Part shown: positions 8,960 to 16,433 of the stretch, in pieces
How the letters are laid out: each line of letters begins with the position of its first letter
Position numbering within the stretch: position 1 is the first letter of the stretch
From: a virus
IMG/VR virus record: IMGVR_UViG_3300030109_003974
Coordinates: 1 to 20,536 of that record
Strand: one strand, 5' to 3'
DNA: 20,536 nt
Notes under the pieces: generated by a model
Database searches by the model: none
What the model saw: the letters and a program-made list of their open reading frames with translations, nothing else
What the model was told of the DNA's origin: nothing
Translations under genes and position numbers: made by a program

Positions 8960-8970
8960 CTGAATTAATC

Positions 8971-9933
8971 ATGGCTCAAGCTGACGGCAATGTTGCGAAT
9001 GGGAGTGGATCCGCCGTTCGTAGCGACATCAATACACAGCTTGCAGCGGTATTTACGAACCACAGCGGGGGCACCGCTCCCTCCACCACGTTTGCGTATC
9101 AGTTTTGGGTTGACACTACTGCAGGCGAGCTGAAGATTCGCAATGGCGCAAACAGTGCTTGGATTTCACTGCGTTCCATAACTAGCGGTGGAATTGTTTT
9201 TCCTGCAGGTGGCGAGGCTGCTCCATCCGTAACGTTTGGCACTGACGGTCCTGATTACGGTTTTTACCGTTCATCTCTTGGCGCTGTTGCTTATGTAACT
9301 CAATTCAGCGGCGCTGACCATACGCTTTTTTCAATCGGTAAAGACAACGGCACTGACGCTGACGGCGTTGCAGACGGACCGTCTTTGTACTGGGGGATGC
9401 AAACCAACCCCACGGCTTCAAATAACACGACAAACGAAGGATTAATTATTTCAAAACGCGGCCGCATTCGCGTTACATGTAACAACAGCTTTTCCGGCGT
9501 ATTTAACAGAGTTGGCTCAGGCGGAACGCAGCTTGGCTCTGTTGTTGAGTTTCGTTCAAACGGCACACAAGCTGGACGAATTGGAATTATCAGCGCAACA
9601 GACGTTTCTTTAATTGACGCTTCAGACCGTCGGCTGAAAGACAACATTACTGACATGCCGGAGGCCAAGTCTCGAATCAATCAGATTCAGATGCACCGTT
9701 TCCGCATGATCAGCACTGAAACCTACGAGGAAGGTTTTATTGCTCAGGAGCTTCAAGCCGTAGTTCCTTCTGCAGTGATGGGAATGGAAGACAGCGTTGA
9801 TGAAAATGGCAATGTTGAATACATGGGTGTTGGCAAGGATATGTTGGTGCCATTGTTGATGAAAGGACTGCAAGAGGCTTTCGCTGAGATTGCTGCTTTG
9901 ACGGCCCGTGTTGAAACCCTGGAGGCTGGCTGA
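8971..9933 (+). CDS. Tail fibre protein with C-terminal peptidase S74 intramolecular chaperone
   Basis: This 320-residue fibre protein starts with MAQADGNVANGSGSAVRSDIN and a beta-rich segment (QFWVDTTAGELKIRNG) that I recognise from marine phage fibres and take as the particle-binding part. A short beta-rich shaft follows. From residue 218 there is a peptidase S74 domain, with the signature S-D-R-R-L-K-D-N-I, the conserved GFIAQEL strand near 255, and a C-terminal trimeric coiled coil (EIAALTARVETLEA). S74 chaperones help the fibre trimer fold and then cut themselves off at the conserved serine, so the mature fibre would be about 217 residues. The stop overlaps the next start (TGATG). The annotation is strong; the ligand is unknown. 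Confidence 0.9.
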   Translation: MAQADGNVANGSGSAVRSDINTQLAAVFTNHSGGTAPSTTFAYQFWVDTTAGELKIRNGANSAWISLRSITSGGIVFPAGGEAAPSVTFGTDGPDYGFYRSSLGAVAYVTQFSGADHTLFSIGKDNGTDADGVADGPSLYWGMQTNPTASNNTTNEGLIISKRGRIRVTCNNSFSGVFNRVGSGGTQLGSVVEFRSNGTQAGRIGIISATDVSLIDASDRRLKDNITDMPEAKSRINQIQMHRFRMISTETYEEGFIAQELQAVVPSAVMGMEDSVDENGNVEYMGVGKDMLVPLLMKGLQEAFAEIAALTARVETLEAG

Positions 9934-11030
9934 TGTCTGACCGCAAAATCTCTGCGCTAACAGAACTCACCGCACCTGTTACTGCAGACGTATTCCCAAT
10001 CGTTGTTACTGCTGAGGCTAACAACGCGCTAAAAAACAAAAAGGTTGCGTTTGGCACGCTTCATAAGGCATTGCCTGATGGAACGGAAGCTGGCCCTGCT
10101 GTTGCATTTTTGTCAGATAGCGGCGCAACAGGGTTATATCGCTCTGGTGCGAATGAATTGGCGTTTAGTGCCAACTCGACCAACATCGGCAAGATTACGG
10201 CGACTGGCTTTCAGCTAGGCACTGGAACGGCTGCCGCTCAATTGCATCTGTTTAGTACCGATACGACTGATCAAGTCATTATTGAGAACACTGATGCTGG
10301 CCTAGATACGGCACCTGATGTTGTGCTGTATCGCAACTCTGCGTCACCTGCTGCCAATGACAATCTTGGCAATCTTGAGTTTCGCGGAGAGGATGATGCA
10401 GGCAACGCTCAGGCGTATGCCCAGATCCTTGCTCAAATCCAAGACCCAACTAGCGGATCAGAGGATGGCACTCTTGATTTGATGACCGCATCGGGCGGGT
10501 CTATTGCGACACGGATCCGTCTGTTTGGCAACAAGGTTGGCATTGGTGAAGCTGCCCCAGCTCATCCGCTCCACATCACCGAATCAGTAGAAAACACAGC
10601 GTTATTCCTTGAGTCAAAGGAAAACGTTGCTGTTAGTGCTGGTGACATTACGTTGTATCACCACCGCAATGGTGCTGTTGGTCAAGCAGCTGATGCACTA
10701 AGTGCGTTGATTTTCCAGGGCAATAACGGTGCTGGAACGCCTGAGCAAATTCAGTTTGCCAAGATTGAGGCGTCAATTGTCGACCCAGTTGATACGACAG
10801 AAGACGGCAAGATCGACCTACAGGTCCAGGCTGCTGGGACGTTAACGAGCATGGCGGCAATCACTGCCGCAAATGTGACGTTAGGGTCACGGCCTATTTT
10901 GCCAACTCATACTCCTGCATCAGCTACGGCTGCTGGAACGTTGGGTGAGGTGGCATGGGATGCAAACTACATCTACGTTTGCACTGCCACGAACACTTGG
11001 AAACGAGTGGCAATTGGCACTTGGTCTTAA
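9933..11030 (+). CDS. Tail fibre/receptor-binding protein with internal duplication
   Basis: At 365 residues, it begins with an N-terminal module (ISALTELTAPVTADVFPIV) that matches the start of the downstream giant fibre, and a DSGATGLYRSGANELAF segment shared with it. Residues about 104-205 and 213-318 are two copies of one domain. Both contain I/L-x-F-x-G-x-x-x-A-G, then I-x-A-x-I-x-D-P, then E-D-G-x-x-D-L. The C-terminus, with AAGTLGEVAWDANYIYVCTATNTWKRVA, is a common end module of phage fibre proteins. There is no S74 domain, so trimer folding may not need that chaperone or may use another. It is probably a virion fibre or spike; binding target unknown. Confidence 0.82.
   Translation: MSDRKISALTELTAPVTADVFPIVVTAEANNALKNKKVAFGTLHKALPDGTEAGPAVAFLSDSGATGLYRSGANELAFSANSTNIGKITATGFQLGTGTAAAQLHLFSTDTTDQVIIENTDAGLDTAPDVVLYRNSASPAANDNLGNLEFRGEDDAGNAQAYAQILAQIQDPTSGSEDGTLDLMTASGGSIATRIRLFGNKVGIGEAAPAHPLHITESVENTALFLESKENVAVSAGDITLYHHRNGAVGQAADALSALIFQGNNGAGTPEQIQFAKIEASIVDPVDTTEDGKIDLQVQAAGTLTSMAAITAANVTLGSRPILPTHTPASATAAGTLGEVAWDANYIYVCTATNTWKRVAIGTWS
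10242..10547 (+). repeat. Fibre domain repeat, copy A
   Basis: This encodes residues about 104-205 of the 365-aa fibre protein. It aligns by eye with copy B at 10569-10886 through the order LH...ENTDA...D-x-x-L-Y-x-x...F-R-G...AGN...ILAQIQDP...EDGTLDL. Boundaries are approximate. Confidence 0.7.
10569..10886 (+). repeat. Fibre domain repeat, copy B
   Basis: This encodes residues about 213-318, the second copy of the domain: PLH...ESKEN...DITLYHH...FQGNNGAG...KIEASIVDP...EDGKIDL. The copies are strongly diverged at the DNA level, so the duplication is old. Confidence 0.7.
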
Positions 11031-11054
11031 AATTAAGCTAAAGCATCGACAGTC

Positions 11055-14000
11055 ATGGCAAACGTCAAGATTTCGGACCTGACGGCATACGTCGATCCGG
11101 CCAGTTCAGATATTTTGCCGATTGTCGATTTGGTGAACGACGTTACCAAGAAGGTGACGATTGCGGATTTATTGGAAAATGCAGGGGATGGCAGCGCTGC
11201 TGCACCTGCGTTTGCATTTAATTCTGATAGCAATACTGGTATTTATAGAAGTGGTGCAGATGAGCTGAGCTTTGCGACGGCTGGAACGCAACGGCTTGTT
11301 ATTGATAGCAGCGGGAATGTCTCTGTTGGTGGCAGCAACGTTGTAACTGTAGGAGATACTGGAACGGTCACAAGCACGATGATTCTTGACGGGACAATCG
11401 TCAATGCTGACATTAATTCCGCTGCAGCTATTGCTCTAAACAAATTGGCAAGTGGAGCACTACCTTCCACAATTACTATAGGATCATCAAATATTGTGAA
11501 TGGCACTATTGTAGATGCCGATATTAGTACATCTGCTGCTATAAGCCTGAGTAAACTTTCTTCAGGAGCACTACCGTCGAATATCACTGTTACATCGTCA
11601 AATATCTCTGATCTGTCTATCGTCAACGCTGATGTTAACGCATCTGCAGCGATCGCTGGTACTAAAGTAAGTCCTAATTTTGGTAGTCAGAATGTATTGA
11701 CGACTGGAAATTGTGGGATTGGCACTACGAGTCCAGTTAGAGCACTACAAATCGGAACACACGGTTCAGGTAATGGTGAAATGGCTCTTGCCTCTTCCAC
11801 TACCGGCAATTGTAGTATTTTGATGGGTGATGGAGCAAGTGGAAGTGACTTTTATAGAGGTTATATTCAGTATCAAAATAATACGGATTCTTTGGTATTT
11901 GCTACGGCTACTACACAGAGGATGGCAATCGACAGCTCGGGCAATCTAAACGTAGGTACGACAGGAGTTAACAACAATTTCCGCCTTAATGTTAAAGCAC
12001 CGTCTGGGAATGGTGGCATTGCGTTTGTACCAGCTACGGATGGAGCAACCGTTCCTGTTATTCGTATGCTTAATGCTGCGATAAGCGCTAATGTTGCAGA
12101 GATTGGTACAGTTTCCGGAAATCATTTCTATATATCTACAGGTGCAAGTGAGCGACTCAGAATCGATTCAAGTGGCAACGCCACGTTTACTGCAGACGCA
12201 ACCATCAACTCACTAACGATTGGCCGTGGTGCGGGTAACGTTTCAAGTAATACGGTGGTTGGTAGTAGTGCTCTGAATGCAAACACCAATGGTACTTTCA
12301 ACGCAGCTGTAGGATTAAATGCTCTCTCTTCTAATACCGGAGGTGATTACAACACGGCTATCGGTGGAGATAGCCCCCTCGGTGCAAACACCACAGGTAA
12401 TTACAACACAGCTGTCGGGGCAGGTTCCCTCAAGGCGAACACCACTGGCTCTCTCAACACAGCTAGCGGACTCAACTCTCTTCGATTAAACACTACTGGT
12501 TCTAGAAACACAGCCACCGGACGACAAGCTCTTTATTCCAATACCACTGCTAGTGATAATACAGCTAGCGGTCATCAAGCTCTTTATTCCAATACAACTG
12601 GTGCTAGTAACACAGCTAGCGGATCCAGTGCTCTCTATTCTAATACCACTGGTGGTAACAACACTGCTAGCGGAGTAAACGCTCTTACATCAAACACCAC
12701 TGCTGATAACAATACAGCTTACGGGATAGGTTCTCTTTATTCAAATACCACTGCTTCTAACAACACAGCCCACGGTTTTAAAGCTCTCTATTCCAATACT
12801 ACAGGTACTTTCAATACATCCATTGGGATGCAATCTCTTTATACTAACACCACTGGTAGTTATAACTCAGCTAGTGGAATGTATGCGCTGTATTACAGCA
12901 CCACTGGTACTAATAATACGGCTACCGGATTTCAAGCTCTGTATACCAACACTACTGGCGGTGGCAATACAGCTAACGGGAAAAGTGCTCTACAGCAAAA
13001 CACTACGGGTACTCTTAACACAGCTATAGGGTATCAAGCTTTAGTCCTCAACTCCACTGGCTCTAGTAATGTAGCAAGCGGGGTCAATGCTCTTTATAGC
13101 AACACTACTGGTGATAAAAACGTAGCAAGTGGGTATCAGGCACTCTTTACAAATTCCACTGGTAGTTACAACGTAGCTGTTGGAAATGAAGCACTAACTC
13201 TAAACACTACAGCATCTGAAAATACTGCAGTTGGCAATAAAGCTTTAAAAAGTAACACGACAGGCGCTAGTAATACAGCACAAGGTGCTGGTGCGCTTCA
13301 TACGAACACCACTGGTGCTTACAACACAGCAAACGGTTACCATGCTCTCTTTTCCAACACCACTGGCGGTAATAATACAGCCGTTGGAAGACAAGCTCTC
13401 TTAAGCAACACCACTGCGAGTGGTAACACAGCTACTGGATACAATTCGCTTGCTTTAAACACCACTGGCGGTAACAACACAGCCTTTGGATTTGAAGGTT
13501 TAATCAGCAATACCACTGGTGCTTACAACACAGCTACTGGATACCAAGCTCTTTATAACAACACCACTGGTCATAGCAACGTAGCTAACGGGTACCAAGC
13601 TCTTGCTTTAAACTCCACTGGTTATAGCAACACAGCTAGCGGATATCAAGCTCTTTATAACAACACCACGGGTCAAGGCAACACTGCTGCCGGGGAAAAT
13701 TCTCTTCTTTCTAATACCACTGGTGTTGAAAACACAGCCACTGGCATACAATCTCTACGTTTCAACACAACTGGTACTGAAAACGTAGCAAGCGGATATA
13801 ACGCTTTGCGTGTCAATACAACTGGGAACTACAACGTTGCATACGGGGCAAGAGCCTTATATAGCAACACCACTGCCAGCAATAATGTAGCTGTCGGATA
13901 TTTTGCACTCTATTCCAACACCACGGGTTATCACAACGTAGCCAACGGAGTCAGTGCTCTTCGTTTTAACACCACTGGTACTAATAATACAGCCTGCGGG

Positions 14001-14897
14001 TTTCAAGCTCTTTACTCCAACACTTCTGGCGGAGATAACTCAGCCTACGGGATGGATGCACTCTTACTCAACACTACTGGTAATTACAATACAGCTGCAG
14101 GATGGAGGGCTCTTCGTAGTAACAGCACTGGTAATTCAAACGTAGCTACTGGATATCAGGCCCTTTTTGGCAACACCACTGGTATTAATAACACAGCTAC
14201 TGGATTAAATTCTCTCCTCAACAACACCACTGGAAACAACAATGTAGCTAACGGATTAGACGCTCTTCGTAACAACACCACTGGTGCTAGTAATGTAGCC
14301 CTCGGATACCAAGCCCTCTATTCAAACACTACTAGCAATACAAACACAGCTATTGGAAGAGATACTCTCTATAACAACACCACTGGTACAGCTAATGTAG
14401 CCCTCGGATACTCAGCTATGGTCTCAAACACCACTGGATCCGGTAATATTGGCATTGGTTTTATAAGCAGCAATGGGTCTTATGGACCAGTGTTTGCCAC
14501 AACAACAGAAAACAACCGTCTAGCTTTAGGTCATACATCAATCACTAATGCCTACGTCAAAGTATCTTGGACCGTTACATCAGATGAACGCGATAAGATG
14601 AACTTTGCTCCAGTACCGTATGGTCTGGACTTTGTTAATCAACTCAAGCCAACTGCCTATCAGTTCAAGGTAGATCGTGACACTGAAACACCAGATGGTG
14701 ATGTACGTTATGGATTCAAAGCGCAAGACATCCTTGCCTTAGAAGGTGACAACCCAGTCATCATTGACACCGAAGACGCTGATCACCTCAAATACAAAGG
14801 TGAGCATCTGGTTCCTGTGCTGGTAAATGCCGTACAAGAGTTGACGGCTATGGTTAAAGAGTTGCAGAATGAGGTCGCTGCGCTGAAGAGCGCGTAG
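11055..14897 (+). CDS. Giant repetitive tail fibre protein with peptidase S74 chaperone
   Basis: This 1280-residue fibre has several sections. Residues 1-90 share the N-terminal module of the upstream fibre gene (KISDLTAY...DILPIVDLV, then SNTGIYRSGADELSF). Residues about 95-215 contain three degenerate copies of a GTIVNADINSAAAIALNKL-like motif common in marine phage fibres. Residues about 215-400 are beta-rich with IDSSGN repeats. Residues 410-1124 are 42 tandem units of about 17 residues with consensus NTTGxxNTAxGxxALxx, which suggests a long trimeric beta-helix shaft like adhesin stalks. An S74 self-cleaving chaperone starts at Ser1176 (S-D-E-R-D-K-M-N), with GFKAQDI and a closing coiled coil (LTAMVKELQNEVAAL). 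It probably forms the main side or central fibre. Receptor unknown; the fold of the shaft is inferred from the repeat. Confidence 0.9.
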   Translation: MANVKISDLTAYVDPASSDILPIVDLVNDVTKKVTIADLLENAGDGSAAAPAFAFNSDSNTGIYRSGADELSFATAGTQRLVIDSSGNVSVGGSNVVTVGDTGTVTSTMILDGTIVNADINSAAAIALNKLASGALPSTITIGSSNIVNGTIVDADISTSAAISLSKLSSGALPSNITVTSSNISDLSIVNADVNASAAIAGTKVSPNFGSQNVLTTGNCGIGTTSPVRALQIGTHGSGNGEMALASSTTGNCSILMGDGASGSDFYRGYIQYQNNTDSLVFATATTQRMAIDSSGNLNVGTTGVNNNFRLNVKAPSGNGGIAFVPATDGATVPVIRMLNAAISANVAEIGTVSGNHFYISTGASERLRIDSSGNATFTADATINSLTIGRGAGNVSSNTVVGSSALNANTNGTFNAAVGLNALSSNTGGDYNTAIGGDSPLGANTTGNYNTAVGAGSLKANTTGSLNTASGLNSLRLNTTGSRNTATGRQALYSNTTASDNTASGHQALYSNTTGASNTASGSSALYSNTTGGNNTASGVNALTSNTTADNNTAYGIGSLYSNTTASNNTAHGFKALYSNTTGTFNTSIGMQSLYTNTTGSYNSASGMYALYYSTTGTNNTATGFQALYTNTTGGGNTANGKSALQQNTTGTLNTAIGYQALVLNSTGSSNVASGVNALYSNTTGDKNVASGYQALFTNSTGSYNVAVGNEALTLNTTASENTAVGNKALKSNTTGASNTAQGAGALHTNTTGAYNTANGYHALFSNTTGGNNTAVGRQALLSNTTASGNTATGYNSLALNTTGGNNTAFGFEGLISNTTGAYNTATGYQALYNNTTGHSNVANGYQALALNSTGYSNTASGYQALYNNTTGQGNTAAGENSLLSNTTGVENTATGIQSLRFNTTGTENVASGYNALRVNTTGNYNVAYGARALYSNTTASNNVAVGYFALYSNTTGYHNVANGVSALRFNTTGTNNTACGFQALYSNTSGGDNSAYGMDALLLNTTGNYNTAAGWRALRSNSTGNSNVATGYQALFGNTTGINNTATGLNSLLNNTTGNNNVANGLDALRNNTTGASNVALGYQALYSNTTSNTNTAIGRDTLYNNTTGTANVALGYSAMVSNTTGSGNIGIGFISSNGSYGPVFATTTENNRLALGHTSITNAYVKVSWTVTSDERDKMNFAPVPYGLDFVNQLKPTAYQFKVDRDTETPDGDVRYGFKAQDILALEGDNPVIIDTEDADHLKYKGEHLVPVLVNAVQELTAMVKELQNEVAALKSA
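12282..14426 (+). repeat. Coding tandem repeat: 42 units of 51 bp (one of 54 bp)
   Basis: The array runs in frame from the AAC codon at 12282 to the AAC at 14427, which is 2145 bp, equal to 42 x 51 + 3. The one 54-bp unit is near the start (NTGGDYNTAIGGDSPLGA). Each unit encodes NTTGxxNTAxGxxALxx; a degenerate 43rd unit (NTTGSGNIGIGF) follows at 14427. The positions Asn1, Thr2, Thr3, Asn7, Gly11 and Leu15 are the most constant. The DNA is much more variable than the protein (all four Thr codons occur), though neighbouring units share longer identical stretches. Confidence 0.95.
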
Positions 14898-14923
14898 ACT
14901 CGCATCATTCTCCTAGACCTGTC

Positions 14924-15151
14924 ATGTCTGTTGAAACGCCAACTGCTGCAGAAATAGCTCAAAACTATTCTGCAGCTCTTGATTCCGTCACTGTCATCAC
15001 TGACTTAATGGCTCTGTCTTCTCGTGATGCTGATCAAACAGCAACAGTTGCTCGCAATGTCGAGCACTTGGAGCTGATGGTTGCCAAGGACTACTGGACA
15101 ACAGAAGACCTTGAGCCTTTAAATTCCGCAATCACAGCAGGTAAAGCCTGA
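14924..15151 (+). CDS. Small conserved phage protein, function unknown
   Basis: This 75-residue acidic, mostly alpha-helical protein (TAAEIAQNYSAALDSVTVI near the N-terminus) has no signal peptide or membrane segment. It follows the giant fibre by 26 nt and precedes the next small gene by 2 nt, so it belongs to the fibre transcription unit. Small genes in this place can encode fibre-associated or assembly factors, but nothing in the sequence shows that. It is real by position, tight packing and plausible composition. Confidence 0.7.
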   Translation: MSVETPTAAEIAQNYSAALDSVTVITDLMALSSRDADQTATVARNVEHLELMVAKDYWTTEDLEPLNSAITAGKA

Positions 15152-15153
15152 TC

Positions 15154-15477
15154 ATGGCAAACACCTACACATGGAAAGTCGGTCAATGCGACAGACTTCT
15201 TCAAACCGGAGTGATCAGTACGCTCCACTACACCGTCACAGCAGAGACTGAAGACGGCGTTTATTCCAGTGGGGCGTATGGCTCAATCGGTCTTGAAGCA
15301 CCTGATGCTGACGACATGATCGCTTATGACGATGTGACTGAGGCGCAAGCAATTTCTTGGCTGCAAACTGCACTTGGCGGTGCAGAGAAGGTGACTGAAA
15401 TCCAAACTGCTTTGGACAATCAGCTGACGGAAAAGCGCACACCAACAACAGGTGCTGGCTTACCCTGGGCCGCCTGA
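15154..15477 (+). CDS. Small conserved phage protein, DUF7936-like
   Basis: The 107 residues begin MANTYTWKVGQCDRL and continue with strands typical of a small beta domain (LHYTVTAETEDGVYSSGAYGSIGL). A helical D-V-T-E-A-Q-A-I-S-W-L-Q-T-A-L segment and a Pro-rich LPWAA end follow. From memory this fits a widespread family in marine phages near fibre genes (DUF7936); that identifier should be checked. Role unknown; context suggests a virion or fibre accessory protein. Its stop overlaps the next start (TGATG). Confidence 0.78.
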   Translation: MANTYTWKVGQCDRLLQTGVISTLHYTVTAETEDGVYSSGAYGSIGLEAPDADDMIAYDDVTEAQAISWLQTALGGAEKVTEIQTALDNQLTEKRTPTTGAGLPWAA

Positions 15478-15671
15478 TGCAAAGACCTGATCCAATGATG
15501 TCTGCGTCCTACGGGGCTACGGACATTGAGAGTCAGAATAATCGCATTGTCTGGCTCGACATGCTTTATAAGCTTGAGGGCAGAGACAGAGCAGACCATC
15601 CAAAGCGTGGTCTTTACACCGGCTTGCATAAACGTCACTTCTCAACGTTTCCTGGAACGGATGAGAATTAA
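15477..15671 (+). CDS. Small conserved phage protein, function unknown
   Basis: This 64-residue basic soluble protein starts inside the preceding stop codon (TGATG), which supports coupled translation and the start at 15477. It contains ESQNNRIVWLDMLYKLEGRD and HPKRGLYTGLHKRH. The combination of a helical segment and the motif H-P-x-x-G-L-Y-T-G-L resembles short proteins I associate with cyanophage genomes. No known domain can be named. It is the last gene before a 71-nt gap. Confidence 0.65.
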   Translation: MQRPDPMMSASYGATDIESQNNRIVWLDMLYKLEGRDRADHPKRGLYTGLHKRHFSTFPGTDEN

Positions 15672-15742
15672 GGAACAGATTCAAAACTGTCCATTGACTG
15701 GGCCAGCTAATCTGGCTCAAGAAAACTCACCTCCTTCTACAA

Positions 15743-16099
15743 ATGATCAAAGCATTCGCAGTAGCTGTTTCTGGTGTTCTCGCTGGTTCAGCTGCCTTGG
15801 CAGGCCCTTATGTCAACGTAGAGAATAACGGCGGTTATTCGGGCGGAGATTACGCCGGATCTGTAACAGATTTCCACGTTGGTTTTGAAGGTTCTGACGG
15901 CGTTTACGGTTACTACCTGCAGGGCGGTCCAGCCTTGGTTGCTCCTGACGGTGGCGATTCTGAGTTTGAACTGTCCGGCAAAGTTGGCGGAAACGTCCAA
16001 GTAGCCCAAAACGTTGGCATCTATGGCGAGCTGAGCTTCATCACTGCAGAAGATGATCCTTCTGTTGGAACCAAGCTTGGCGTGAAGTGGGCTTTCTGA
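15743..16099 (+). CDS. Secreted small outer-membrane-protein-like protein
   Basis: The 118-residue product starts with a clear signal peptide (MIKAFAVAVSGVLAGSAALA, predicted cleavage after residue 20 before GPYVNVE). The mature 98 residues are a series of alternating hydrophobic/polar strands rich in Gly and Tyr: VTDFHVGFEG, VYGYYLQGGP, SGKVGGNVQV, VGIYGELSF and KLGVKWAF. It ends in phenylalanine as outer membrane beta-barrel proteins do. Only about six strands fit, fewer than the eight of the smallest classical barrels, so it may oligomerise or sit on the cell surface or periplasm in another way. It could be a moron that alters the host envelope during infection. It is flanked by gaps and closed by a terminator, consistent with its own transcription unit. 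The secretion call is strong; the barrel and role are inference. Confidence 0.82.
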   Translation: MIKAFAVAVSGVLAGSAALAGPYVNVENNGGYSGGDYAGSVTDFHVGFEGSDGVYGYYLQGGPALVAPDGGDSEFELSGKVGGNVQVAQNVGIYGELSFITAEDDPSVGTKLGVKWAF

Positions 16100-16133
16100 G
16101 CTATAACTAGCTTAGGTTTCTCACACGAACCAA

Positions 16134-16168
16134 CAAGGGGCTCCCGCAAGGGGGCCTTTTGTTTTATC
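16134..16168 (+). terminator. Rho-independent terminator
   Basis: A 12-bp stem, 16134-16145 with 16150-16161 (three G-U pairs, the rest Watson-Crick), is capped by a GCAA tetraloop and followed by TTTTATCT. It ends the transcript of the small outer-membrane-like protein gene, 35 nt after its stop. The next start lies only 10 nt beyond the T tract, so downstream genes need read-through or an upstream promoter. Confidence 0.88.
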
Positions 16169-16178
16169 TAGGATCATC

Positions 16179-16430
16179 ATGCAAAAAGTTTTTAACCTGC
16201 TCGGCGCTACAGCATTTCTGATGTCTGGAGCAATGGTTGTTGGAACGTTGGTGCTTTACACCAGGATCCCATCACTGACGAAGTATTACATGAGTGAGCT
16301 AAAGCTTGAGCTAACCAAGCTCGTCACTGACATGGTGCCAGGTCAGATTGATGACGTGATGCCTGAACTGCCAACAGCAACAGGCCCTGTCATTGAGCCT
16401 GCATTCGAGCTACCTAAGTCACCGTTCTAA
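16179..16430 (+). CDS. Small membrane protein, function unknown
   Basis: This 83-residue protein has one hydrophobic segment at about 5-27 (LLGATAFLMSGAMVVGTLVLY), then a charged amphipathic region (IPSLTKYYMSELKLELTKLV) and a Pro-rich end. It resembles small membrane proteins of marine cyanophages by general form. It stops at TAA TAG, and the next gene begins at once in the same frame, so the two are physically linked and may once have been one gene. Membrane placement is clear; function is not. Confidence 0.7.
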   Translation: MQKVFNLLGATAFLMSGAMVVGTLVLYTRIPSLTKYYMSELKLELTKLVTDMVPGQIDDVMPELPTATGPVIEPAFELPKSPF

Positions 16431-16433
16431 TAG

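Noticed and set aside
12282-14426. CRISPR-like array of regular repeats
   Set aside because: Repeats are 51 bp, contiguous, in frame with a long ORF and without unique spacers; they encode a protein solenoid.
12282-14426. Ice-binding protein on the basis of regular Thr ladder
   Set aside because: The gene context and S74 chaperone mark it as a phage fibre; Thr regularity alone is not enough.
9933-14897. Diversity-generating retroelement target in a fibre gene
   Set aside because: No reverse transcriptase and no template/variable repeat pair is seen in the window; the fibre ends lack a C-type lectin-like variable region.
15702-15716. Hairpin GCCAG-CTAAT-CTGGC in the 71-nt gap as a terminator
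   Set aside because: Only 5 bp and no T tract follows.
15526-15828. 100-residue + strand ORF across the end of the 64-aa gene and the start of the secreted protein gene
   Set aside because: It overlaps two better supported genes in another frame and has no coherent domain or signal.
16077-16107. Promoter TTGGCG - 19 nt - TATAAC before the small membrane protein gene
   Set aside because: Poor -35 box and long spacer; its transcript would run straight into the terminator hairpin.
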